DNA of 64,000 nt from Enterobacteriaceae bacterium UBA5654 (GTDB lineage Bacteria > Pseudomonadota > Gammaproteobacteria > Enterobacterales > Enterobacteriaceae): NCBI GenBank assembly GCA_002421005.1, contig DIJC01000008.1, positions 49,494 to 113,493 of the forward strand, written 5' to 3'. Positions within the stretch are counted from its first letter, which is position 1. The number at the start of each line of letters is the position of its first letter. A model generated the notes under the pieces. That model was given only the letters and a program-made list of their open reading frames with translations. It ran no database searches and had not been told where the DNA came from. A program made the position numbers and the translations under genes. Of the stretch, positions 25,897-34,114 are shown one piece after another.

Positions 25897-27623
25897 CAGA
25901 CACCTATCATGATGGGGTTATCGAAGAATCCGGTCAGATCCTGCTGGTCGTTACCGCCATTTACGAGCTGACGGCTGGTCGCCGTGAACAGAGCCACAGG
26001 ACCATCGATCTTGTTTTCAGGCGTGGATTTGTTCGGGAAAATGTTGTCGTTTTTGTCTGGTTTCACCGTCACGTTTGACATCATCCAGGTCATAACGGGG
26101 TTGCCGTCGTGATGGATCTTGCTACCGTAAACGCTGGCCTGCACAGATTTCATTGCTTCGGACAGGTTTTTTACCGTCTGCGCAACTTCAACGAGGGGCA
26201 GACCTTCCTCAGCAAGCGAAAGACTAAACTGGGTTGCACTCCATGGATCGAAAGCGATTTCCTTCAGGTTTTCCCCCTTCACCCAGGCCTCAACTTCTGC
26301 CTTGATGTAGCCATGATCGATAACGTCGCCATCGGTCAGTTCCAGGAATCCTTCAGCAGACCATTTTCTGTAAAGCTCTGCGATATGGTTGGGCGCGGTT
26401 TCAAGACGGCCCTCCGGGATCCAGAATTTCGACTTCGTGTGCGTGTGGCCGTCGGGTGCCTGCCACGATTTAACAGCGGCGCAAATATCGATTTTATTGG
26501 ACAGATCAATACCCACCCACAGCGGCCATTTGCGGAGATCATTATCAGAGGCAATGCCGGTGCATTTGCTCCAGCGATCCATATCCATCCAGGCGCTTTC
26601 AGCAGTCACCCAGATATTGAGATGCTTGGTAAAGAAGTTCGGACGGGCTGCGACCTGCTCCTTAGCCTTTTTCGCCAGGCGGCGCATATCATCCCAGCGT
26701 TTACAGATACCGAGTCCGGGGTTTGCCTTCGGCCAGTTCGCCTCATCAAACGGATCGTCGTCTTCATCCAGGGTGTAGATGAGCGCGAAATACGTGTCAT
26801 CCTCGACCACGCCGCGCAGCACCTTAATGGCGTAATCCCGCTGCTCAAAGCAGATTCCCTCTTTATTGGTACCCGCCGTGGTGATGGCGAACAACAGGGA
26901 CTGAAGACGTGCTCCGGTGGCGGTTTCAAGCACATCCCATACATCACGGGTACGGTGAGCATGCAGCTCGTCCACTATCCCGCAGTGAATGTTAAGCCCG
27001 TCGAGGTTGTTGGCATCGCTGGAAAGCGGTTCGAACTTCGAGGCCGACCGCTCCTGGTGAATATTCAGTTTTACATGACCGAACAGACGCCCCAGCGTGC
27101 GGGGTGCTTTCTTAATCATGTTTTTGGCATCGTCGAAAACGATACGGGCCTGGTCGCGCGTGGTTGCCGCTGAATAGACCTCTGCCCCGCCTTCTCCATC
27201 GGCTCCGGTCATATAAAGCCCGATGCCGGAAGAAAGTGTTGATTTCGCGTTCTTACGCGCGACTTCGTCATAAGCGGTGCGGAAGCGGCGCACCATGACA
27301 GCTGCGCCGTCTTCCATAACCACTTCGCCCGTCATCTCATCAACTAAATGTATGACGAAGCCAAACAGATTTATCAGTATGAAGACGTGCCAGGGCATCA
27401 GCTTGATGGGCTTTCCAGCCAGCGCACCTTTAACGTGGGGTACAAAGTCATAAAAATCGAGAATATGCTGGGCGCGTTCCTCGTTGAAATAGACGCCCCG
27501 CTTCGGTCCGTGCTCTAAATCATTGAAGAATCGCTGACACGCCAGGCGTACCAGTTCGCCAGCAACAATCTCGCCGGATAGTACGCGCTCGGCGTACTGA
27601 ATACCTTCCGAAACCGTTGCCAT
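25896..27623 (-). CDS. terminase large subunit
   Basis: The 575-aa protein has an ATPase domain with the variant Walker A region ARKNAKST (about residues 127-134) and Walker B GIVDELHAH (about 216-224), and a C-terminal RNase H-like nuclease with acidic VGIDLSNKID (about 367-376). It packages DNA with the small subunit gene 3 nt upstream. Confidence 0.94.
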   Translation of the reverse strand: MATVSEGIQYAERVLSGEIVAGELVRLACQRFFNDLEHGPKRGVYFNEERAQHILDFYDFVPHVKGALAGKPIKLMPWHVFILINLFGFVIHLVDEMTGEVVMEDGAAVMVRRFRTAYDEVARKNAKSTLSSGIGLYMTGADGEGGAEVYSAATTRDQARIVFDDAKNMIKKAPRTLGRLFGHVKLNIHQERSASKFEPLSSDANNLDGLNIHCGIVDELHAHRTRDVWDVLETATGARLQSLLFAITTAGTNKEGICFEQRDYAIKVLRGVVEDDTYFALIYTLDEDDDPFDEANWPKANPGLGICKRWDDMRRLAKKAKEQVAARPNFFTKHLNIWVTAESAWMDMDRWSKCTGIASDNDLRKWPLWVGIDLSNKIDICAAVKSWQAPDGHTHTKSKFWIPEGRLETAPNHIAELYRKWSAEGFLELTDGDVIDHGYIKAEVEAWVKGENLKEIAFDPWSATQFSLSLAEEGLPLVEVAQTVKNLSEAMKSVQASVYGSKIHHDGNPVMTWMMSNVTVKPDKNDNIFPNKSTPENKIDGPVALFTATSRQLVNGGNDQQDLTGFFDNPIMIGV

Positions 27624-27626
27624 TCA

Positions 27627-28100
27627 TCATTTGCGCTTTTTAAGAAATTCTTCCAGTGGATCGGCCTCAGCAGGACCTTTAGCCCCGACTTTAGATCGGC
27701 TGGCCGGGGTCATGCCAAACTCAGCAAGCATCGCACGTATACGTTTCCAGACATCAGCTTTCATGATTGCCGCCGGATGCGCTTTAATCAGCACGTCACC
27801 AGTCTGCGTTTCAGTCCGGTAGGTGTAACCCTCAATTTCGAGCGTATCGCAGTGATGCCGATATTCGGTATAAGCCTCGACGAGCAGCTCAAGCGCCCGC
27901 GCATCGAGAAGAGAGATCACACCGATGGTGTCGAGCTCTTCGGCCATCCGCTTAAACCAGTACTTACCCTGTTTGTCGAAATGCTTCGGCGTTGGGGGTA
28001 CCCCTGCCGGGGGTTTTGGTTCGTTCTTATTGATGGCTCGTTTTGATGGGTTCCCCTTCACCAGAGCCAGATGTGTCGGGGTTTTCGGTGGTCCGGGCAT
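27627..28100 (-). CDS. terminase small subunit (P27 family)
   Basis: The 157-aa protein starts MPGPPKTPTHLALVKGNPSK, characteristic of P27-type small terminases, with a helical core (LDARALELLVEAYTEYRHH) and a C-terminal tail ending LEEFLKKRK. It recognises the cos/pac region, probably the gap immediately upstream. Confidence 0.9.
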   Translation of the reverse strand: MPGPPKTPTHLALVKGNPSKRAINKNEPKPPAGVPPTPKHFDKQGKYWFKRMAEELDTIGVISLLDARALELLVEAYTEYRHHCDTLEIEGYTYRTETQTGDVLIKAHPAAIMKADVWKRIRAMLAEFGMTPASRSKVGAKGPAEADPLEEFLKKRK

Positions 28101-28299
28101 AATCGAAAACTCCTATTAATCGATGCTGGGGATCCCCATAAAAAAGTTTTCTAACCTGCGGCGATGTAAAAAAAGGTTAGGCGGCGGTCCTGTGGCGCAT
28201 GGCTCCTGAACTTTTTCCCCGCCCTCCCCCTGATGATGCGAATCGTTATCATTCACTTTGATATAGTTGCAAATGCAACCATTTTGATGATAATGATTA
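28101..28299. other. probable phage packaging-start (cos) region, with two AT-rich dyads
   Basis: In HK97-like phages the cos site lies between the HNH gene and the small terminase gene, which is this gap. It holds a GC-rich stretch (28,190-28,245), GTTGC-AAAT-GCAAC (28,266-28,279), and two Fur-box-like 19-mers at 28,232-28,250 and 28,289-28,307, the second running into the HNH stop. I cannot identify the nick positions. Confidence 0.4.
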
Positions 28300-28650
28300 T
28301 CATTTGAGTCGTTCGGTTGCCGTCTTTGCCCGGTGGCACGACCAGCAGAGGCTTTCAAGGTTGGACATGTCATCGGTACCCCCATGTGCTTTGGGGATGA
28401 TGTGATCGACAGTTTTTGCGGGTTCCGCACGGCCATTGCGTTTGCAGTTCTGACACAGGTGTTTGTCACGGGTCAGTACGTCGAGCCTGAGTACGTCCCA
28501 CTTGCTGCCATAGCCGCGTTGGTGCCTGGTCTGCCCGCGCTGATGCTGTTGCCAGCCTTCGTTACGATGCTTCTCACAGTAACCTGAGCGGTCAATTGTC
28601 GTTCCTGGACATCCACGCTTACGACAAGCCCGTGGAATTTGTGACGGCAT
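28300..28650 (-). CDS. HNH endonuclease, packaging-associated
   Basis: The ATG at 28,650 has AGGAGTGTTA before it. The 116-aa product has CPGTTIDRSGYCEKH zinc ligands, then the HNH core CQNCKRNGR...TVDHIIPKAHGG...NLESLCWSCHRAKT with DH and two CxxC pairs (about residues 65-108). HK97 gp74-like HNH proteins assist terminase cleavage at cos. Confidence 0.92.
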   Translation of the reverse strand: MPSQIPRACRKRGCPGTTIDRSGYCEKHRNEGWQQHQRGQTRHQRGYGSKWDVLRLDVLTRDKHLCQNCKRNGRAEPAKTVDHIIPKAHGGTDDMSNLESLCWSCHRAKTATERLK

Positions 28651-28751
28651 TAACACTCCTTAAAAAATGGTATCGCTTCATATTGAAAATGACCGTGTTT
28701 CCCACAAATTAGAATTGCCACAACCCTGTGGCTTACCTCTCGGAGGTTTTT

Positions 28752-28931
28752 ATGGGTTTAAAACCTGGCCAGTCCAGCGGACGTGATGGCGGAGTCTATC
28801 GCGAACGTGGACCTCGTGGTGGCCAAACCGATAATTACACGACAATACCTGATAACCATACTGCGCCACCTACATCTCGACCAGGCGCAACATGGGAACC
28901 AGTGAAACGGACTCCAGACAGCAAAAGGTAA
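28752..28931 (+). CDS. small YjzC-like protein (59 aa)
   Basis: The ATG at 28,752 follows CGGAGG by 5 nt. The 59-aa product (MGLKPGQSSGRDGGVYRE...) has the KPGQ...G-Y pattern of YjzC-like proteins found in Bacillus and some phages. It is opposite to the late operon and followed by a strong terminator, so it is its own transcription unit, perhaps lysogen-expressed. Function unknown. Confidence 0.65.
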   Translation: MGLKPGQSSGRDGGVYRERGPRGGQTDNYTTIPDNHTAPPTSRPGATWEPVKRTPDSKR

Positions 28932-28940
28932 TAGTATTCA

Positions 28941-28967
28941 AACCGGTCTTATGGCCGGTTTTTTTAC
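28941..28967 (+). terminator. terminator of the YjzC-like gene
   Basis: AACCGG pairs with CCGGTT over an 8-nt loop and runs into seven T. It abuts the end of the convergent glycosyltransferase gene (28,964). Confidence 0.75.
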
Positions 28968-29554
28968 AAAACCGTTCTCCACGCCCGGCGGCGTTCTGTT
29001 CGTTGCGCCGCGTCTGGATGACGCTCAACCGTTTCGCCGTCGGCATGGTCTACCAGCGATGAGCAGGGATAGATGACATCGCCACCATACGCATCACCCA
29101 CTGCATAATCAGCAGGCTTGCTGTTGTCCCAGCGAGTCAGCACCCTTTCAATTTGCTGCGGCGGTACGCTGTAGCAGACGCCGTGAATCAGGCGTGGTAG
29201 CGTGATGTAGTCAGAGCGCGTCTTGTCGGCAACGATCAATCGCTCAGCGATCTGCATCTGGTACTGCGGCGGGCGGCCTGTGCCGAGATAGAAGCTGATT
29301 AATGAATCAGGGAAATCCCTGAGCCAGCTATAAATACCGCGATGGAAACTGACAACTGGCAGAGCGTCATCCTCAAGGATCACAACCCTGCACTGTTGCC
29401 CGGCGGCCCACTCAAGCGCGCGACGATGATTCCAGTTCGCGCCATGGTCCCAGCTATCAATGAGAAGAAAGGCATCGAGAGATTCAGCCAGGCTACGAGC
29501 CTGCATGTATCGTGAGTGATGGCCGACAACCACAAACTTTATTTGTGTTTCCAC
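28964..29554 (-). CDS. glycosyltransferase-like phage protein (196 aa)
   Basis: The GTG start at 29,554 has AAGGAG about 9 nt upstream and lies 16 nt inside the preceding gene. The protein resembles a GT25-like fold: FVVVGHHSRYMQARSLA, then VVILEDDALPV (about residues 57-67, acidic DxD-like) and a C-terminal acidic/His motif (VDHADGETV). It probably works with the larger transferase upstream. Confidence 0.7.
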   Translation of the reverse strand: METQIKFVVVGHHSRYMQARSLAESLDAFLLIDSWDHGANWNHRRALEWAAGQQCRVVILEDDALPVVSFHRGIYSWLRDFPDSLISFYLGTGRPPQYQMQIAERLIVADKTRSDYITLPRLIHGVCYSVPPQQIERVLTRWDNSKPADYAVGDAYGGDVIYPCSSLVDHADGETVERHPDAAQRTERRRAWRTVL

Positions 29555-30996
29555 CAGGCAAACTCCTTACCCACACCGTCAGTTTTAAATACCGTGTTTA
29601 TCTGAGGACCAGAAACGATCCGGTTACCGAAAGACTTCGCCACAATGCCGAAGGCCAGCATGTCACCCACCGCAGCATCAGCGCGTTCTGTCTGCCAGAA
29701 GCGGTTACTCTCGATGCGGTAATACAGACGTACGATGGCATGAGCGAACGCCATCACATCTTCACGCTTGCCGCCCAGCAGCCCGGCATTAAGCATTACG
29801 TCGTGACGATACTCATCGAGAAAGTCCTGATAAGGTTTTTCGGGATGGTTCTGCCGGGCCCATGCGTCAGCGTATGTTTTTGGTTCCGATCCGACGTAGA
29901 CCTTACCGGCTTCCATCTCATCCCACGGCGCGTGCAGCATCTCGACGTCGGTACCATCGGTACACCAGATGAAACGGCATTCAGGGTGATCGCGCAGATA
30001 CTGGTAAATATGCAGCCAGCGCCGGAAATAAACATTCATTGTCACGTCAGGAACGCTCACCAGCTTTGCGCCGGGTGGCGCTTCAGTCAGTTCATCGGCA
30101 AGCACAACCGCATCAGCGCCACTGATTGACGTTGCCCAGGCGCGCAGAAGGTCCGGTTCAGCCCGCATCTTCACGCCACGCTGCGGATCAGGCTGGCTGG
30201 TTAACAGAGTGGTGATCACCACGTTACGACGCGGGCGGTATTCGACATAACCGGTATAACCGGCATCCCGGCGCTCATTGTGGATCTTCACGTTGCGCGC
30301 CACCAGCGCCTCGCGATCGGGTCGGGAAACAGAACGCGTGACCTCTTCGTGCTCATCCATCGAGTGAATCAGCTTTTCCGAGCCAGTGACATCAGCGTAA
30401 GCCCATGTTGTCAGCCCGGCGTTGTGGATGCGCAGCGCCAGATCAGAATGCTCGTACATCCCGCGACCGTACACCGGATCAAAGCCCCCTACGGTCTCAA
30501 TGGCGCTGCGGTGGTAATACAGCATGACGCCGCGCTGCCCGGTATAGGCCACATGCTGATCGTCACGGTAGAGCACCGCCAGATCGTTCAGCTTGCGCGG
30601 CCCGGCCAAATCGAGAAACTGATAAGAGAAATGCGGCTCAGGTGATTCGATATAGGGCAGATGCCAGTTATCGGCAATCGGCCAGGCATCATCATCCCAC
30701 AGAAACAGATGCTCACATCCGGCATCCATCAGCGCGGTCAGGCTGGCGTTCTTCGATGCGACGATACCGAGGGATGTTTCGTGCCTGATTAGTTCTACTC
30801 CATCAGGAACTGTAGCCACTGGTGCCGAGCCATCATCTATCATAACCATCAGCGCACCGGCGGGTAAATGCTGCATATGGTGGACCAGCGCCCGGCTTAG
30901 TACGTCAGCGCGGTTATGCGTCGTAATAGCAATACCTATACGAGGAGATGAAGCGCAGGCAGCAACATACGGGACACCATCAATAGTGACCTGCAT
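29539..30996 (-). CDS. GT2-type glycosyltransferase (485 aa)
   Basis: The ATG at 30,996 follows GGAGTTTATT. The N-terminal half is a GT-A domain: GIAITTHNRADVLSRAL (about residues 21-37), VMIDDGS (about 51-57) and LWDDDAWP (about 99-106). The C-terminal half carries a second transferase-like part (VWCTDGTDVEML type). Substrate unknown; envelope or virion glycosylation is possible. It sits between lysis-side genes and the HNH gene, a usual moron site. Confidence 0.8.
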   Translation of the reverse strand: MQVTIDGVPYVAACASSPRIGIAITTHNRADVLSRALVHHMQHLPAGALMVMIDDGSAPVATVPDGVELIRHETSLGIVASKNASLTALMDAGCEHLFLWDDDAWPIADNWHLPYIESPEPHFSYQFLDLAGPRKLNDLAVLYRDDQHVAYTGQRGVMLYYHRSAIETVGGFDPVYGRGMYEHSDLALRIHNAGLTTWAYADVTGSEKLIHSMDEHEEVTRSVSRPDREALVARNVKIHNERRDAGYTGYVEYRPRRNVVITTLLTSQPDPQRGVKMRAEPDLLRAWATSISGADAVVLADELTEAPPGAKLVSVPDVTMNVYFRRWLHIYQYLRDHPECRFIWCTDGTDVEMLHAPWDEMEAGKVYVGSEPKTYADAWARQNHPEKPYQDFLDEYRHDVMLNAGLLGGKREDVMAFAHAIVRLYYRIESNRFWQTERADAAVGDMLAFGIVAKSFGNRIVSGPQINTVFKTDGVGKEFAWWKHK

Positions 30997-31035
30997 AATA
31001 AACTCCGTGTGAATAGATTTCGACGTGAAACAGGC

Positions 31036-31269
31036 TTAACGCTGACGGCGCTCGATTTTTACTTGACCATATCTAACACGGCTTTGTAATTCTCCGTTCA
31101 CCGCCACTATATGCCCTCTGTAATCACGCTCAATATCCACGACTTCACCCTTAACATCATCAGCAGTCAGGCACGACTTCACCTTTACGCCATCGAGATA
31201 TACGGTGATACGTTCACGACCGGGAATAACTCGCTCACCCGGATCATCATCAAGAACAGTGATGCGCAT
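31036..31269 (-). CDS. hypothetical 77-aa phage protein
   Basis: AGGA lies about 8 nt before the ATG at 31,269. The product is beta-rich, basic, with DDDPGERVIPGRERITVYLDG; it may be a small nucleic-acid-associated or virion protein. It precedes the glycosyltransferase gene on the same strand. Confidence 0.6.
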   Translation of the reverse strand: MRITVLDDDPGERVIPGRERITVYLDGVKVKSCLTADDVKGEVVDIERDYRGHIVAVNGELQSRVRYGQVKIERRQR

Positions 31270-31411
31270 TTTATTATCCTTTTAGGTGTAAGCCTGTCTC
31301 ACGGTAAAGCCGCCCGAGACAAGCGGTATCCCCAGGCTCACTGCTGAAAGTTTCTCGTTGATGCGCGTGCGATGCGCATTGGAACAACTAATTTTATCGA
31401 TGAAAATTGAA

Positions 31412-31440
31412 AATTGTGGTAAAGCTAAAATCCCACAATT
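31412..31440. promoter_or_regulatory. dyad operator candidate upstream of a plus-strand mini-gene
   Basis: AATTGTGG at 31,412-31,419 and CCACAATT at 31,433-31,440 form a perfect 8-bp inverted repeat with a 13-nt spacer, 17 nt before the ATG of the 57-aa gene. This looks like a repressor site. No repressor in the window is clearly matched to it. Confidence 0.4.
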
Positions 31441-31457
31441 GACATGGAGATTTTCAC

Positions 31458-31631
31458 ATGAATGAAGAAGAACTTAAGAAATATGTATTTTCTGAAACGG
31501 TAAAGATCATTTCTGCACTGATAACTAAAAATCCCAATTACAGCAATTCTATTTCTTATTTCGACCGCGTGTACGGTGACCTTATGACAATCGCGATCGA
31601 AAAGGGTCTTAAAAAAAATGAGCAACTATAG
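31458..31631 (+). CDS. hypothetical 57-aa protein
   Basis: The frame begins MNEEELKKYVFSETV and ends LKKNEQL before TAG. A GGAG lies about 9 nt upstream and a dyad operator precedes it. It is opposite to the late operon, so it is likely expressed separately. It is helical, acidic, and of no recognised family. Confidence 0.55.
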   Translation: MNEEELKKYVFSETVKIISALITKNPNYSNSISYFDRVYGDLMTIAIEKGLKKNEQL

Positions 31632-31675
31632 CGGCCGTTCACTGAATGACCGCTGTAATGCCTTAGCAGTCGGCG

Positions 31676-31789
31676 TCACTTCGGCCAGTTGATAAAGAAC
31701 ATAAAGCCGATGAATGCGAACAACAGACCAGCGGCGACCGCAATAACGATAAGGGACCAGATGAGGATGGTCCCGATAGTAGCAATCAT
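31676..31789 (-). CDS. tiny membrane protein (37 aa)
   Basis: The minus-strand frame starting ATGATTGCTACT encodes a single transmembrane helix (MIATIGTILIWSLIVIAV then AAGLLFAFIGFMFF) ending INWPK. AAGGA lies about 9 nt upstream. Such miniature membrane proteins are common near phage lysis genes; antiholin or exclusion roles are possible. Confidence 0.5.
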   Translation of the reverse strand: MIATIGTILIWSLIVIAVAAGLLFAFIGFMFFINWPK

Positions 31790-31905
31790 CTCATGATCCT
31801 TGCTGTTGATGGGCCAGTCTCGCGACGCTTCACAGCGTGGCTAACCGTGTTTTGCAGAGTGGAGAACATCATCAGACGCACTCGCAAATGCGCCTTGTGA
31901 TGCCT

Positions 31906-32100
31906 TCAGTCGAGTTGCAGCACACCGTGTTCCAGCGATTCAGAGTAAGCGATTAAGCCAGTGTACTCTGGGATCACTTCGCCATTATCGGCTTCGAACT
32001 CAGGGATTGTGCCGGTAGTGATGGTGTACTGCGGCTGGCCGTCTTCTTTCGCAAAATTAGCCAGGTCTTCGATTTGCTTAGCTGTCAGAACTACTGTCAT
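31906..32100 (-). CDS. hypothetical 64-aa phage protein
   Basis: The gene starts MTVVLTAKQIEDLANFAKEDGQPQYTI. It is acidic and soluble with no named family. AAGGTAAATAAAA precedes the ATG at 32,100. It is in line with the late operon between lysis and HNH-side genes. Confidence 0.6.
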   Translation of the reverse strand: MTVVLTAKQIEDLANFAKEDGQPQYTITTGTIPEFEADNGEVIPEYTGLIAYSESLEHGVLQLD

Positions 32101-32227
32101 TTTTATTTACCTTATCGGGATAATTCGATTTTTCGGATTGCGGCGCGATCAATATTGCAATGACCAATCACACCATAAAGCTGGGCATTCAGCGCCACGC
32201 TGTCAGCATCAGAAAATAACGGACCAA

Positions 32228-32425
32228 TCAGTGCCGACAAGATTCGTTGCCATCAAAAAGATACAGTTTAAGTAATTTTTCTAATAACAGTTCTAAATCC
32301 CGTTGGTTCCTATATGCTTCGCTCGTTCTTTGTAACGATGACCACTTGGTCTCCCTTCTGAAGTTCCTGGATTTCACTTTAGAAGGGAAGTTTTTTGCGC
32401 CAGCACCAGGATTAATCTTAATCAT
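32228..32425 (-). CDS. possible 65-aa basic protein
   Basis: The frame reads MIKINPGAGAKNFPSKVKSRNF and continues with an amphipathic Leu/Lys helix (LELLLEKLLKLYLF). AGAAGAG precedes the ATG. A longer ORF on the opposite strand covers the same bases, so the coding strand is not settled. Confidence 0.35.
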   Translation of the reverse strand: MIKINPGAGAKNFPSKVKSRNFRRETKWSSLQRTSEAYRNQRDLELLLEKLLKLYLFDGNESCRH

Positions 32426-32605
32426 CTCTTCTGCCGCTTGTCATATCCGACGTTTAGACCAGACTTTCCCCGAGGCTTTTCTACCAAGTCTGGATGAAGT
32501 TATGCGGGGTGCATGCTTTCATTCTGAGAAGAGCCTGACTTAATGTTTTTCATAATATAAAAAATCTACTCCTACCCTGTTAGCCCTCTTCGTGAGGGCT
32601 TTCTT

Positions 32606-33070
32606 TTATCTCAGACACTGTTCCCGTACATATTGCTGCAGTCCATTCAACTGGCTGGTGACAGTTTCGATTCGCTCTCTGAGGGTAAAATAATCCCGTT
32701 CAGCGGAGTCATTAAGTCGGGGGCCGGCACCATCATCCACGCCGGTGGTGCCGGGCGCTCCGTTCTCTGGACAGGTTGCGTTGAGCTGCAGCCGCTTACG
32801 GCCAGCAGCAACGTCACGTTCAAGCTGCTCAATATTCGCTTTGGCATCTGCCAGTTCTCCGTAGTATTTGGCATCGAGTGCAGCGACATCGCGCTGGCGC
32901 ACCTTCATATCAATGATGGTATCGTTCGCCAGCTGCAGGTCGCCTTTGGCTTTATCGCGCTGCTCTTTATAGGCGATGGCATTATCGCGGTAATGACTGG
33001 CCGCCCAGCCGAGCGCCACCAGCAGGCCAGCGACCACCAGCGCACCGATAAGTTTTGCTTTAAAGGTCAT
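32606..33070 (-). CDS. i-spanin Rz
   Basis: The 154-aa protein has an N-terminal transmembrane anchor (about residues 8-24, LIGALVVAGLLVALGWAA), then a long periplasmic coiled coil. It starts inside the endolysin gene (11-nt overlap). With Rz1 it fuses inner and outer membranes at the last step of lysis. Confidence 0.9.
   Translation of the reverse strand: MTFKAKLIGALVVAGLLVALGWAASHYRDNAIAYKEQRDKAKGDLQLANDTIIDMKVRQRDVAALDAKYYGELADAKANIEQLERDVAAGRKRLQLNATCPENGAPGTTGVDDGAGPRLNDSAERDYFTLRERIETVTSQLNGLQQYVREQCLR
32647..32847 (-). CDS. o-spanin lipoprotein Rz1, embedded in Rz
   Basis: The start MPKRILSS gives a 66-aa protein in another frame wholly inside Rz. It has a short signal peptide, the lipobox VSGC near residues 17-20, and a Pro-rich region (RPAPPAWMMVPAP), all Rz1 hallmarks. 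The ORF has a longer upstream extension but this ATG places the signal peptide correctly. Confidence 0.88.
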   Translation of the reverse strand: MPKRILSSLNVTLLLAVSGCSSTQPVQRTERPAPPAWMMVPAPDLMTPLNGIILPSESESKLSPAS

Positions 33071-33563
33071 TTTTACCTTCCGCCAGGCACATGGAACGCT
33101 CCATCTCGCGCCGGTTCTGCAGTCCCTTCCATTTCATGCCGCCAGCGTAAACCCAGCGGCGCATCTCTTCGCACGCACCGGCATGGTCGCCCTTGTTGAG
33201 TTTCCGCAGGAGGGTGGATTTAGAGAACGCATCGGAGCCGACGTTAAAGACGAAGCTGTAGAGCGCCGCGCGCTGATACTCGCCCACCGGCACCTTCACC
33301 AGCTGGTCAACGGTGCGCTTTGCCGGTTGCAGGTCTTTCCACAGCAGGGCATCACATTCCCGGTCGGTGTAGGTTTTGTGCCGGACGATATCGCGCCCGG
33401 TGTGCCCGTCGCAGACCGTCCAGACACCAGCCACATCCTTATAGGCTTCATACTTCCGCCCTTCAACCCCGTCGTGGCCGCCAAGAAACGCCGTGGCGAT
33501 GAGCATCGCGCCGCCGCCCGCAGCAGCGATGAGTTTTTTACGCAGACTGCTGGTCATCGGCAT
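33060..33563 (-). CDS. SAR endolysin (GH24 lysozyme, R21-like)
   Basis: The N-terminal MPMTSSLRKKLIAAAGG leads into a Gly/Ala-rich signal-arrest-release segment rather than a cleavable signal. The catalytic triad E-x8-D-x5-T is seen in EGRKYEAYKDVAGVWT. It degrades peptidoglycan after release from the membrane. Other in-frame starts at 33,572 and a TTG at 33,578 exist; 33,563 has the best spacing from TTGGAG. Confidence 0.9.
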   Translation of the reverse strand: MPMTSSLRKKLIAAAGGGAMLIATAFLGGHDGVEGRKYEAYKDVAGVWTVCDGHTGRDIVRHKTYTDRECDALLWKDLQPAKRTVDQLVKVPVGEYQRAALYSFVFNVGSDAFSKSTLLRKLNKGDHAGACEEMRRWVYAGGMKWKGLQNRREMERSMCLAEGKNDL

Positions 33564-33564
33564 A

Positions 33565-33804
33565 TCAGTCATCTCCAACTTTTATCGTCGGGCCGTATTT
33601 CTCCAGCGCCCTTACCTGGGCATTGGCGACCTTTCGTTTGAAGTACCAGTTAATAAGCCCGGTGACGACAATGCCCGCGATACCGGCCAGCACGCCAACG
33701 GCACTCCATTCATCAGGGCTCAGTTTTGTCAGAACACCGTTCAGGATGGTGCCGCCGGAAGTGCCGAGCGCGACACCGGTTACGAGTTTGCTCATATGGG
33801 ACAT
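33565..33804 (-). CDS. class II pinholin (S21-like), dual start
   Basis: GGAGGTGAG lies upstream of ATG TCC CAT ATG. The MSHMSK start parallels the MKSMDK dual start of S21, where the longer form is antiholin. The 79-aa protein has two transmembrane segments (about residues 8-28 and 37-57) and a basic tail. It depolarises the membrane to release the SAR endolysin, whose gene starts at its stop. Confidence 0.88.
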   Translation of the reverse strand: MSHMSKLVTGVALGTSGGTILNGVLTKLSPDEWSAVGVLAGIAGIVVTGLINWYFKRKVANAQVRALEKYGPTIKVGDD

Positions 33805-33890
33805 GTCTCTCACCTCCGCCAGGGGGAAGTGTGTGGGATGGATGAAAAGAAACTGCCGAAAACCGGCAGCAAATCAAAATAGTTCAGGCG

Positions 33891-33914
33891 AAAAAAAACC
33901 CGCATTGGCGGGTT
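33891..33914 (-). terminator. terminator upstream of holin
   Basis: AACCCGC pairs with GCGGGTT over a 4-nt loop and is followed on the minus strand by eight T. Confidence 0.75.
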
Positions 33915-34084
33915 AAGAAAAATACGGGCTTTCTTCAATTAAGCATGTCCATCATCACAAGGATATGCCTGCCCCGCATTTTAGAGATGTTTAACATTTG
34001 AACAACGGTTAACATTCATAGTTGACTTTTGTGAAGCTAATCACAGATAGATATTTATCAGCATAATTTATGCCGGCTCATATT

Positions 34085-34114
34085 CAAAAAAAAGCCTGCT
34101 CAGAGAAGCAGGCT
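34085..34114 (-). terminator. tR'-like terminator in late leader
   Basis: AGCCTGCT pairs with AGCAGGCT (6-nt loop) and is followed by an eight-T run on the minus strand. Its place between the Q gene and the lysis genes fits the terminator that Q must override. Confidence 0.75.

Noticed and set aside
26109..27173. 354-codon plus-strand ORF antisense to terminase
   Set aside because: A long shadow frame caused by GC bias; the minus-strand terminase is certain.
32247..32543. 98-codon plus-strand ORF
   Set aside because: No ribosome site; the opposite strand has a shorter but better supported frame.
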